This document shows, one piece after another, positions 1 to 7,769 of a DNA stretch of 64,000 nucleotides. The stretch covers positions 2,836,436 to 2,900,435 of the forward strand of contig NZ_CP041352.1 of the NCBI RefSeq assembly GCF_009746125.1, in the 5' to 3' direction. The notes under the pieces were generated by a model that searched no databases, was not told the DNA's origin, and saw only the letters and a list, made by a program, of their open reading frames with translations. Position 1 is the stretch's first letter. Every line of letters begins with the position of its first letter. Source of the DNA: Casimicrobium huifangae. Its GTDB lineage: Bacteria > Pseudomonadota > Gammaproteobacteria > Burkholderiales > Casimicrobiaceae. Both the position numbers and the translations under genes were made by a program.

Positions 1-2
1 CC

Positions 3-56
3 CGCAGCCTGCTCGTCGGGGCACTGGGTTTTGCCGGCGTCAAACTGGTCGCCTAG
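3..56 (+). CDS. C-terminal end of an unidentified membrane-like protein (partial)
   Basis: The third frame is open from the window edge to a TAG at 54-56 and encodes a short hydrophobic tail (RSLLVGALGFAGVKLVA). It ends 40 bases before the cysH start. A hydrophobic terminal helix of this kind would suit a transporter. A TauE/SafE-type sulfite exporter would fit the sulfur-assimilation context, but that is inference from context only. Too little is visible to assign a family. Confidence 0.3.
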   Translation, partial: RSLLVGALGFAGVKLVA

Positions 57-96
57 TCATAGTGCTTTGCTCCCGCAGGCTCCCCAACAAGAGATC

Positions 97-900
97 ATGA
101 ACCAACAATCCCTACCCGCCACCACCAAACCGTGGTACCGGCGACCACAGGCCGTCGCGTGCCCCGATCAGTTCGGTACGCTGTTGGCGGATAGCGTTGC
201 CACCCTGCGTCGCGCAGCAACGCACTCTCCCTGCGCGCTGGCCAGCAGCCTGTCGGCCGAGGACATGGTGCTCTTCCATCTCATCCAGCGCGAACGACTG
301 CCAATCGGTACTTTCGCGCTCGACACCGGTCGCCTGCCACAGGCGACAATCGAATTGTGGAGTGCGGTCGAGTCGCATTACGGCGCAAGCATTGAGCGCG
401 TCGTTCCGACAGGCGCCCGTCTGGCCGCCTTGAAGGCGGCACAGGACGACAGCGCGATCTATGAAAGTAAAGCCGCGCGCGAACTCTGCTGCACCGTACG
501 CAAGACCGAACCGCTGCGCGCTGCACTCGCGGGCAAGCGTGCCTGGGTGACCGGCCTGCGTCGCGCACAAAGTGCCGGCCGCGCCAATGTGCCGCATCAG
601 GAACATGATGCCGGCTTTGGCCTTGAGAAGTTCAACCCGCTCGCCGACTGGACCGACGAGGCCCTGTGGTACTTCATTGACCTCGAAAACATCCCCGTCA
701 GCCCGCTCTACGACAGGGGCTACGCCAGCATAGGCTGCGATCCCTGCACGCGCCCCATCCGCTTTGACGAACACCCGCGCGCGGGGCGCTGGTGGTGGGA
801 GGCTGCTGTCTCCGGCACCGCTACCGAATGTGGCATCCACGTAGTGCACAAGACATCCACAGATCAACCTGCCAATCAGTCCTCCAGGGTACCCGCATGA
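97..900 (+). CDS. cysH: Adenylyl-sulfate (APS) reductase, iron-sulfur type CysH
   Basis: A 267-residue assimilatory sulfonucleotide reductase that reduces activated sulfate to sulfite with thioredoxin-type electrons in the cytoplasm. The PAPS/APS reductase fold is seen with SLSAEDMVLFH (50-61) and the product end ECGIH (Cys245, the catalytic cysteine). The paired cysteines CC at 131-132 and CDPC at 214-217 are the ligands of the [4Fe-4S] cluster that marks APS-specific rather than PAPS-specific enzymes. The ATG at 97 is preferred over an in-frame upstream TTG at 31, because family members begin close to this point. The stop overlaps the cysD start (ATGA, 897-900), so translation is probably coupled. 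The lack of an APS kinase beside cysN agrees with direct use of APS. Confidence 0.93.
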   Translation: MNQQSLPATTKPWYRRPQAVACPDQFGTLLADSVATLRRAATHSPCALASSLSAEDMVLFHLIQRERLPIGTFALDTGRLPQATIELWSAVESHYGASIERVVPTGARLAALKAAQDDSAIYESKAARELCCTVRKTEPLRAALAGKRAWVTGLRRAQSAGRANVPHQEHDAGFGLEKFNPLADWTDEALWYFIDLENIPVSPLYDRGYASIGCDPCTRPIRFDEHPRAGRWWWEAAVSGTATECGIHVVHKTSTDQPANQSSRVPA

Positions 901-1865
901 CTGCTCGCGACGCATTTCTCAACTCCGCCGCCGAGATAGACCACGGTCTCGCTGCTGGCCGCCCGGTCCACAGCAATGCTCATCTCGACTGGCTGGAGGA
1001 CGAGGCGATCAGCATCCTGCGTGAGGTGTTCGGCAGCTTCGAACGCCCGGCGATCCTCTGTTCCTGCGGCAAGGATTCTCTAGTGGTATTGCATCTCGCA
1101 ATGAAGGCCGCAGCACCCGGCAAACTGCCAGTGCCGATCGTGCACATTGATACCGGGCACAATTTCCCGGAGGTGATTGCGTTCCGTGAGCACCTGGTGC
1201 AGAAACATGGATTCAATCTGATCGTCGGCCATCTCGACGATTCGATCGCGAAAGGAACGATCCGCCTCGCACATCCACTGGAAAGTCGCAACCCCTACCA
1301 GACCATTACGCTGCTCGAAACGATTGAGGCCAATCGCTTCGATGCCATGGTGGGTGGCGCCCGCCGTGACGAGGAAAAGGCACGCGCCAAGGAACGTGTG
1401 TTTTCGCACCGCGACAGCTTTGGTCAATGGCAGCCGCGAGCGCAGCGACCAGAGCTATGGAATCTCTACAACACCCGCATCGCACAAGGAGAACACTTCC
1501 GCGTGTTCCCCATTTCCAACTGGACCGAGCTGGACGTGTGGAACTACATCGCACGCGAAAACATTGAGCTGCCGTCGATCTACTACACACATCAGCGTGA
1601 AGTGATCGAACGTAACGGCTTGCTGGTGCCGGTCACCGACATTACGCCGCCACGCACGGGTGAGACTGTCGTCACCCGTGATGTCCGTTTCCGTACCGTC
1701 GGCGACATCTCCTGCACCTGCCCGGTAGCGAGCACGGCGGCAACGGCGGACGAGGTCATTCTGGAAACCATCACCGCCACCGCATCGGAACGTGGCGCAA
1801 CACGCATGGACGACCGCGCCAACGACGCTGCAATGGAGCGACGCAAGAAGGAAGGCTACTTCTAG
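897..1865 (+). CDS. cysD: Sulfate adenylyltransferase subunit 2 (CysD)
   Basis: 322 residues; the catalytic small subunit of ATP sulfurylase, which with CysN makes APS from ATP and sulfate. The N-type ATP pyrophosphatase PP-loop is seen as SCGKDS (56-61), a variant of the usual SxGKDS. The VGGARRDEEKARAKER block, SFGQWQPRAQRPELWNLYN region and C-terminal RRKKEGYF are all characteristic of CysD. The start overlaps the cysH stop by four bases and the gene is followed after 36 bases by cysN, so the three genes form an operon. The family is unambiguous; activity is inferred from the family. Confidence 0.95.
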   Translation: MTARDAFLNSAAEIDHGLAAGRPVHSNAHLDWLEDEAISILREVFGSFERPAILCSCGKDSLVVLHLAMKAAAPGKLPVPIVHIDTGHNFPEVIAFREHLVQKHGFNLIVGHLDDSIAKGTIRLAHPLESRNPYQTITLLETIEANRFDAMVGGARRDEEKARAKERVFSHRDSFGQWQPRAQRPELWNLYNTRIAQGEHFRVFPISNWTELDVWNYIARENIELPSIYYTHQREVIERNGLLVPVTDITPPRTGETVVTRDVRFRTVGDISCTCPVASTAATADEVILETITATASERGATRMDDRANDAAMERRKKEGYF

Positions 1866-1901
1866 AGTCGCACGTCCGTCACACCGCACAGATTACAAAT
1901 A

Positions 1902-3251
1902 ATGAATACGCCCTCCTCCTCTCACGACATTCACAACCGCCCGCTCCGCTTCATCACCTGCGGCAGCGTTGATGACGGCAAGAGCACCCTGATTGGCCGC
2001 CTGCTGTATGACAGCAAGGCGCTGATGGTTGACCAGCTCGATGCGCTAGGCCGCGCGCGCGGTGCTCAGAGCCGCAACGGGCAAGTTGACCTGTCACTCG
2101 TCACCGACGGGCTGGAGGCCGAGCGTGAACAAGGCATCACGATAGACGTGGCCTACCGTTACTTCGCCACGCCGAAGCGCAAGTTCATCATCGCCGACGC
2201 ACCGGGGCACGAGCAGTACACGCGCAACATGGTCACCGGCGCTTCAAAGAGCGACGTAGCTGTAGTGCTGATCGATGTCACCAAGCTCGACTTCACGCAG
2301 GAACGCGTTGCACTTTTGCCGCAAACCAAGCGCCATACGGCGCTGGCCGGCCTGCTGCGTTTGCAGCACATCGTGGTGGCCGTCAACAAGATGGACGCCA
2401 TCGGCTTTGACGCGACCAAGTTCGAGCGCGTCGTCCGTGCATTCGGTGAACTCACAGCTTCGCTTGAGATCGTGTCGTTCACTGCGATTCCGCTTTCCGC
2501 ACTGGAGGGCGACGGCGTCGTCGCGCACACCGAGCGCACCGCATGGTTCCAGGGACCGGCCTTGCTGCCACACCTTGAATCGCTGGCGTTGGTGGAAGGC
2601 CACGCGGGTAGCCACGCGCACATCGCTGTGCAATGGGTCACTCGCGATAACAACGATGATCATGTGCGCTGGGTGACTGGCGACGTTGCCGAAGCGGCGA
2701 TTGCCGTGGGCGATGAGATTCGCGTATTCCCGAGCGGCGCCAGCGCAGTTGTCGCAGCCATCCGCACCGGTCGCGGCACGGTTCAACAGGCTCTGCCCGG
2801 TGAAGCAGTCGCCGTGCGCTTCGACCGTCAGGTTGACGTGGCGCGGGGCGACTGGATCGTTGCTGGGTCCGCCGCTGAAACCAGCGCGCCCCGCCAGCGC
2901 GCTCAGGCAACGCTCGCATGGCTGGACACTGCACCGCTCACGGTGGGCCGACGCTACGTCGTCCGCCACGGTTCGCGCTGGTTGCCCGCGCGGGTCACTG
3001 CAATTTCTTCCCGTCTCGACTTGCAGGCTGGCGAATGGCGTGACGTGGGGACCACCGACGCCGAGGACGATTGGGCCGCCGAGCCCGCACTTGCGCCCAC
3101 CGTGAACGCCAACGATCTGGTGCGGGCCGAGGTTGAATTCGCGCAACCCTTGCCGCTCGCTGCGTTCGCCGAAAGCACCACGCTCGGTTCGTTCGTGCTG
3201 GTTGATCCGGGCACCAATGCGACGGCCGCAGCGGGAATGATCGCAGCGTAG
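1902..3251 (+). CDS. cysN: Sulfate adenylyltransferase subunit 1 (CysN), GTPase, without APS-kinase domain
   Basis: 449 residues, the GTP-hydrolysing regulatory subunit that drives APS synthesis with CysD. An EF-Tu-like G domain is visible: P-loop GSVDDGKST (21-29), switch II DAPGH (99-103), NKMD (162-165), followed by two beta-barrel domains. The protein ends soon after the third domain, so it has no C-terminal CysC (APS kinase) extension as found in the NodQ-type fusions. With an iron-sulfur CysH this gives the APS route to sulfite. It is the last gene of the plus-strand cys block; a 120-bp dispersed palindrome follows at 3314. Confidence 0.95.
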   Translation: MNTPSSSHDIHNRPLRFITCGSVDDGKSTLIGRLLYDSKALMVDQLDALGRARGAQSRNGQVDLSLVTDGLEAEREQGITIDVAYRYFATPKRKFIIADAPGHEQYTRNMVTGASKSDVAVVLIDVTKLDFTQERVALLPQTKRHTALAGLLRLQHIVVAVNKMDAIGFDATKFERVVRAFGELTASLEIVSFTAIPLSALEGDGVVAHTERTAWFQGPALLPHLESLALVEGHAGSHAHIAVQWVTRDNNDDHVRWVTGDVAEAAIAVGDEIRVFPSGASAVVAAIRTGRGTVQQALPGEAVAVRFDRQVDVARGDWIVAGSAAETSAPRQRAQATLAWLDTAPLTVGRRYVVRHGSRWLPARVTAISSRLDLQAGEWRDVGTTDAEDDWAAEPALAPTVNANDLVRAEVEFAQPLPLAAFAESTTLGSFVLVDPGTNATAAAGMIAA

Positions 3252-3313
3252 CGTCCGCCGTTGCCGCGCGCAACCGTCGGAAACACGGGGGCTTGGATGG
3301 CCGGACCATGCTT

Positions 3314-3430
3314 CAGCTTTTTTTCTCAAACCACGACTACAAAGGGCCTGACACCGAATTTGTCGTAAAGTCGACAATAGGCGAAAAGCGGCCGTAGGCC
3401 CCACGCAGACGCCGTTTTTCAATCAAGCTG
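3314..3430 (-). repeat. Dispersed ~120-bp imperfect palindrome, copy A
   Basis: Copy A of a family seen six times in this window. Read on the minus strand it has the inner arms GGGGCCTA (3402-3395) and CAGGCCCTTT (3350-3341) around the conserved core TTGTCGACTTTA (3377-3366), and outer arms that begin CAGCTT on both sides (3314 and 3430). It lies between the convergent ends of cysN and the Bug gene and covers the last four codons of the Bug gene (3419-3430). The match to copies B-F was made by eye. Confidence 0.6.
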
Positions 3431-4402
3431 TATGTTCAATCGCTTGATGATGCCACCCCACTTCTTCATGTCGGCGTCCAGCATCGACTTGAACGATGCA
3501 GCGGTACCGCCGCCAGGCGCCATGCCGGCGTTGACGATGCGTTCCTTCACGCCTGCATCGGCCAGGGCCGCGTTGACGTCGGCGTTGATCTTGGCCACCA
3601 CGTCGGCCGGCAGCGAGGAAGGCCCGAACAGCCCGTTCCAGGCAACAGCCTCAAAGTCCTTGATACCGCTCTCCGCAATGCTCGGCAGGTCCTTCAATGA
3701 TTCAAAACGGCCCTTGCTGGTCACTGCGATCTGACGAATCTTGCCGCTCTGCACATGCGGCGCAATGCCGGAAGCCACCGCAAACAGCAGTTGCGTGTCG
3801 CCGTTCGCCGTCGACAGCGCGGCTGGGGGCGAACCGTTGAACGGAATGTGCTGCGCGTCAATCCCCGCCTCGGTTTTGAACAGCTCCATCGCCAGATGTG
3901 ACGACGAGCCGTTGCCGACGCTGGCATAGGACAGTTTGCCGGGGTTGGCCTTAGCGTAGGCAACCAGCTCCGCGACGTTCTTCACCGGCAGATTGCCGTT
4001 CACCGCCAGCACGTTCGGCTGCGTGGTGGTGATGACGATGGGCACCAGGTCCTTGCTGACGTCGTATGGCATCTTCTTGTAAAGGAAGGGGCCATACGCC
4101 GTCGGGCCAGGGAAGCCGATGACCAGCGTGTGGTTGTCGGTCGACTTCGCGGCGACATCCACACCGATCGTGCCCCCCGCGCCCGGCTTCGGATCGACGA
4201 TCACTGGCTGGCCCCACTTGTCCTTGAGCTTGTCGCCCAGCAAACGCGCCACGATGTCCAGCGACGAGCCGCCGGGCGCCGGTACGACGATGCGAACAGG
4301 TTTCGTTGGCCAGCTCTGCGCGCGAGCAGGCGCGCTGCCAAGAGTGAATGCTGACGACAGCGTCACAGCGACGGCAGCGGTGGTGGTGATGATCGATTTC
4401 AT
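3419..4402 (-). CDS. Bug-family tripartite tricarboxylate transporter receptor
   Basis: 327 residues. The N-terminal MKSIITTTAAVAV start with a hydrophobic stretch ending APARAQ is a Sec signal peptide, so the mature protein should be periplasmic. The body shows the hallmark Bug motifs: WPTKPVRIVVPAPGGSSLD at the mature N terminus, GAGGTIG (ligand-carboxylate loop), and a late segment LNADMKKWGGIIK-like end. Such proteins bind small carboxylates and deliver them to TctAB permeases. No tctA/tctB lies nearby, so this is an orphan receptor, common in Burkholderiales. The ATG at 4402 is chosen because the upstream extension would precede the signal peptide. The ligand cannot be told; the benzoate/formate neighbourhood is only suggestive. 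Confidence 0.88.
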   Translation of the reverse strand: MKSIITTTAAVAVTLSSAFTLGSAPARAQSWPTKPVRIVVPAPGGSSLDIVARLLGDKLKDKWGQPVIVDPKPGAGGTIGVDVAAKSTDNHTLVIGFPGPTAYGPFLYKKMPYDVSKDLVPIVITTTQPNVLAVNGNLPVKNVAELVAYAKANPGKLSYASVGNGSSSHLAMELFKTEAGIDAQHIPFNGSPPAALSTANGDTQLLFAVASGIAPHVQSGKIRQIAVTSKGRFESLKDLPSIAESGIKDFEAVAWNGLFGPSSLPADVVAKINADVNAALADAGVKERIVNAGMAPGGGTAASFKSMLDADMKKWGGIIKRLNIQLD

Positions 4403-4501
4403 GGGCGATGCCTCCAGATACAGCCAATGGGTTGCCGCAAGCGTAGCGCATGCGCCCGGAGTGTCCGGATGACTGCTATGCAAGCGCAGATCGCGACAAG
4501 A

Positions 4502-4942
4502 TCAGCGCGGCGACAAATCAAACAGGCTGGTCGCTTCGAGATCGAGCACTTCAGTGCTGTGCGCGTTGTAAAGCTGCCAGCGCCAGCGCAAGACGCCGAG
4601 CTCTGGGCGCTTTTCCGAGCGGCGGCATTCAATCACGGTTGCGCGCAGGCGCAGCGCGTCACCCGGTCGCACCGGATGCAGCCATTTCACGTAGGCAAGG
4701 CCCGGCGACGCGAAAGATTCGGAGCCATGCAAGGCTGCATCCGCCGCCAGTCGCATGGCGATGCCGCACGTGTGCCAGCCGCTGGCGATCAGTCCGCCAA
4801 ATCGTCCCTTCGCAGCGGCCTCGGGATCGGTATGAAACCACTGTGGGTCGTAGGCTTTGGCGAAGCTCAGCACTTCCGTCTCGTCAACAACATACGGGCC
4901 TGCCTCAATCACCTGCCCGACCGCAAAGTCTGCGAATTTCAT
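4502..4942 (-). CDS. MaoC-like hotdog-fold hydratase
   Basis: 146 residues. A single hotdog domain of the MaoC/R-hydratase type: the catalytic segment YDPQWFHTDPEAA followed by FGGLIASGWHT carries the D-x4-H signature (Asp/His) that adds water across enoyl-CoA double bonds. It starts only 10 bases after the fdsA stop on the same strand, so it is probably co-transcribed with the formate dehydrogenase and possibly with the box genes upstream. A role on an unsaturated CoA ester is inferred from family and context; the substrate is unknown. Confidence 0.82.
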   Translation of the reverse strand: MKFADFAVGQVIEAGPYVVDETEVLSFAKAYDPQWFHTDPEAAAKGRFGGLIASGWHTCGIAMRLAADAALHGSESFASPGLAYVKWLHPVRPGDALRLRATVIECRRSEKRPELGVLRWRWQLYNAHSTEVLDLEATSLFDLSPR

Positions 4943-4952
4943 GCGATTGCTT

Positions 4953-7769
4953 TCATGCGTGCAGGTCCGGCCGCGCTGCTGCGGTCACGCGCACTGCTGT
5001 CACCTTGAACCCGGGGATCTTGCCGAATGGGTCCAGCGCGCTGCCGGTCAGCTTGTTGGCAGCGGCTTCCCAATAGGCGAACGGGATGAACAACTGGCCG
5101 CGCTGCACGCTCGATTCCACCGCCACACGCGCGTTCACTTCGCCGTGATGAGACGTCACGCAGATGGCGTCGCCATCTAACAGACCTGCGTCTGCGGCGT
5201 CGTCGGGATGCATGTTGAACAGCGGCTCCGGTGCCAGCGCCTCCAGCGTCTGCGCACGGCGGGTCATCGCGCCTCCGTGCCAGTGCTGCAGGATGCGGCC
5301 GGTGGCCAGTACAAAGGGATAGTCGGCACTGACTTGCTCGACGCTTGGTGCGAAGCGCGTCGCCGCCAGTGAGGCGCGGCCGTCGCTGGTCGGAAAGTGA
5401 TCGACAAACACTACGGCCTCGCCCGGCGCATCTTCACGCATCGCGGGTGTCACGACGGCTTCTTCGCTACGCAGACGCGACCAGGAAACACCGGTGAGTG
5501 GCGCCATGACCGAGCGCATTTCTTCATACACCCGCGCCACCGGAGTCTCTGTCGCCGCGTGTCCGTCACCATCGGCATCGCGCCAATAGTCCCAGTCGAG
5601 TCCTAGACGACGGCCAATCTGTTCAATTGCCCACAAGTCCTGTCGCGCACTGCCCGGAGGTGTCAGCGCTGGTCGCCCGACCTGAATCAGGCGATCGGTG
5701 TTGGTGTAACTGCCCCATTTCTCGGCATGCGCGGAGGCTGGGAGGATCACGTCGGCAAGGATCGCCGTTTCGGTCGGGAAGATGTCCTGCACCACCAGAT
5801 GCTTGAGCTTGGCCAGCGCCGCACGCGCATGATCAAGATCGGGGTCGGACATCGCCGGGTTTTCGCCTTCGATGTACATGCCGCGCACGGTGCCAGCGTG
5901 GATGGCATTCATCACCTCGACGACCGTGAGGCCAGGCTTGTCGTCGATAGGGACGCCCCACAGCGCTTCGAAATGCTCCCGCGCGGCAGTGTTGCTCACA
6001 CGCTGGTAGTTCGGCAGCATCATCGGTATCAGGCCAGCGTCAGAGGCGCCCTGCACATTGTTTTGCCCGCGCAGCGGATGCAGGCCGGTACCAGCGCGAC
6101 CAATCTGCCCGGTCGTCATTGCCAGCGAGATCAGGCAACGCGCATTGTCGGTGCCGTGCACATGCTGACTGATGCCCATGCCCCAGAGGATCATCGACGC
6201 TTTCGACGTCGCGTAGGCGCGCGCCACAGCGCGGATGGTTTCCGCGTCAATACCGCAGATATCGGCCATGCGCTCGGGCGTTGCCTCCTCCACCGCTGCC
6301 TTCAGCGCTTCGAATCCATTGACGCGGGACGCAATGAACGCCGGATCGGTCAAACCCTCGTGGATGATCACGTGCAGCAGGCCGTTGAGCAACGCCACGT
6401 CCGTATCCGGGCGGAACTGCAGGTGCCAGTGCGCGAAACGTGCGAGCGGCGTCTGGCGAGGGTCGGCTAGCACCAGTTTCGCACCGCGCTTGACCGCATT
6501 TTTGATCCAGCTCGCAGCCACCGGATGATTGGAGCTCGGGTTGGCACCAATCAAAAAAATCAGTTCCGAATGCGCCACATCCTCCACCGGATTGCTCACC
6601 GAGCCGGAGCCGATGCCTTCCAGCAGCGCCGCCACCGAGCTGGCATGGCACAGCCGCGTGCAGTGATCCACATTGTTGCTGCGGAAGCCCTGACGAACGA
6701 GTTTCTGGAAGAGATAAGCCTCTTCATTGCTGCCCTTGGCCGAACCGAACCCGGCCAGCGCAGACGGCGCGCCCGCAGATGCTGCGTCACGCAACTCGCG
6801 CAATCCGTTCGCAGCAACGTCCAGCGCCTCTTCCCAGCTCGCCTCTCGAAACAAGGCCGACAACGCCACCTCGCCGCGCTTGACGCGTTCGATGTCTGCA
6901 GCATTCTTGGCCACGCCGTCGCGGCGAATCAGCGGCGCGGTGAGCCGCTCGCCATGTCGCACATAGTCGAAGCCATAGCGCCCCTTGACGCACAGGCGGC
7001 CGTGGTTGGCCGGGCCATCGCGTCCGGTCACAAAATGAATGGCCTCGGCGCCGGATGCGTCAGCGCCGACGTGATAGGTGAGCTGGCACCCCACGCCGCA
7101 ATACGGGCACACTGAATCCACCTCGCGGGCCACTGGCTGCATTCCCGCCGCTTTGGCCGGCATCAGCGCCCCTGTCGGGCAGGCTTGCACGCACTCGCCG
7201 CAGGCGACGCACGACGAATGTCCCATCAGTGCATCAGCATCAAATACGATCTTCGCGTGCGTGCCACGGTATGCGAGGCCGATCACATCGTTGACCTGCT
7301 CGTCACGGCAGGCACGCAGGCAGCGCGTGCACTGGATGCAGGCATCGAGATTCACCGTCATTGCCGGATGCGACGCGTCAGTCGAGCCGCTCTTGTGTGC
7401 CGGCAAACGCCCCGTACGCGCGCCAGTCTCGCGCGCCCACCGGTTTAGCTCCGACTGCGGCGTCAGGGTATCGGTGACCTCCCCAGCGTCGCTCATCAGG
7501 AGCTCAAGCACCATTGCACGAGCCGTGGTCGCGCGCTCGCTGGCGGTGTTCACCTTCATGCCGTCGGCGGCGGCCCGGCAACAGGACGCGGCCAGCACAC
7601 GTTCGCCCTCGACCTCCACCATGCAGGCGCGGCAGTTGCCCGCCGGCGTCAGGCCGGGGATATGGCACAGGTGCGGCAGCTCATTGCCGTTTCGGAGCGC
7701 GACATCCCACAGTGTTTCTCCAGACATGAATGCGACGGACTGGCCGTCCAGCGTCAGTTGGCCGCTCAT
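4953..7769 (-). CDS. fdsA: NAD-dependent formate dehydrogenase, molybdopterin alpha subunit
   Basis: 938 residues, cytoplasmic catalytic subunit oxidising formate to CO2. In order: N-terminal [2Fe-2S] domain (Cys35, 46, 49, 63/64), NuoG-type cluster region and two ferredoxin-like [4Fe-4S] motifs (CIQCTRC from 144; CVACGECVQAC from 187), the CPYCGVGC cluster (221-228) of molybdopterin enzymes, then the bis-MGD domains. The active-site segment TRLCHAS has Cys374, so this is a cysteine rather than selenocysteine enzyme. The start at 7769 (ATGA overlap with the upstream gene's stop) is preferred to one 11 codons upstream. Placed downstream of boxA, it can oxidise the formate released by BoxC. No fdhD/fdsC or fdsD is in the window. 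Confidence 0.92.
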   Translation of the reverse strand: MSGQLTLDGQSVAFMSGETLWDVALRNGNELPHLCHIPGLTPAGNCRACMVEVEGERVLAASCCRAAADGMKVNTASERATTARAMVLELLMSDAGEVTDTLTPQSELNRWARETGARTGRLPAHKSGSTDASHPAMTVNLDACIQCTRCLRACRDEQVNDVIGLAYRGTHAKIVFDADALMGHSSCVACGECVQACPTGALMPAKAAGMQPVAREVDSVCPYCGVGCQLTYHVGADASGAEAIHFVTGRDGPANHGRLCVKGRYGFDYVRHGERLTAPLIRRDGVAKNAADIERVKRGEVALSALFREASWEEALDVAANGLRELRDAASAGAPSALAGFGSAKGSNEEAYLFQKLVRQGFRSNNVDHCTRLCHASSVAALLEGIGSGSVSNPVEDVAHSELIFLIGANPSSNHPVAASWIKNAVKRGAKLVLADPRQTPLARFAHWHLQFRPDTDVALLNGLLHVIIHEGLTDPAFIASRVNGFEALKAAVEEATPERMADICGIDAETIRAVARAYATSKASMILWGMGISQHVHGTDNARCLISLAMTTGQIGRAGTGLHPLRGQNNVQGASDAGLIPMMLPNYQRVSNTAAREHFEALWGVPIDDKPGLTVVEVMNAIHAGTVRGMYIEGENPAMSDPDLDHARAALAKLKHLVVQDIFPTETAILADVILPASAHAEKWGSYTNTDRLIQVGRPALTPPGSARQDLWAIEQIGRRLGLDWDYWRDADGDGHAATETPVARVYEEMRSVMAPLTGVSWSRLRSEEAVVTPAMREDAPGEAVVFVDHFPTSDGRASLAATRFAPSVEQVSADYPFVLATGRILQHWHGGAMTRRAQTLEALAPEPLFNMHPDDAADAGLLDGDAICVTSHHGEVNARVAVESSVQRGQLFIPFAYWEAAANKLTGSALDPFGKIPGFKVTAVRVTAAARPDLHA

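Noticed and set aside
2244-3422. Long minus-strand open frame (392 codons) opposite cysN
   Set aside because: Its translation is a Cys/Arg/His-rich shadow of the cysN codons with no family motif; cysN is certain.
6640-6670. Possible selenocysteine site in the formate dehydrogenase
   Set aside because: The active-site codon is a normal cysteine (Cys374 in TRLCHAS); there is no in-frame TGA.
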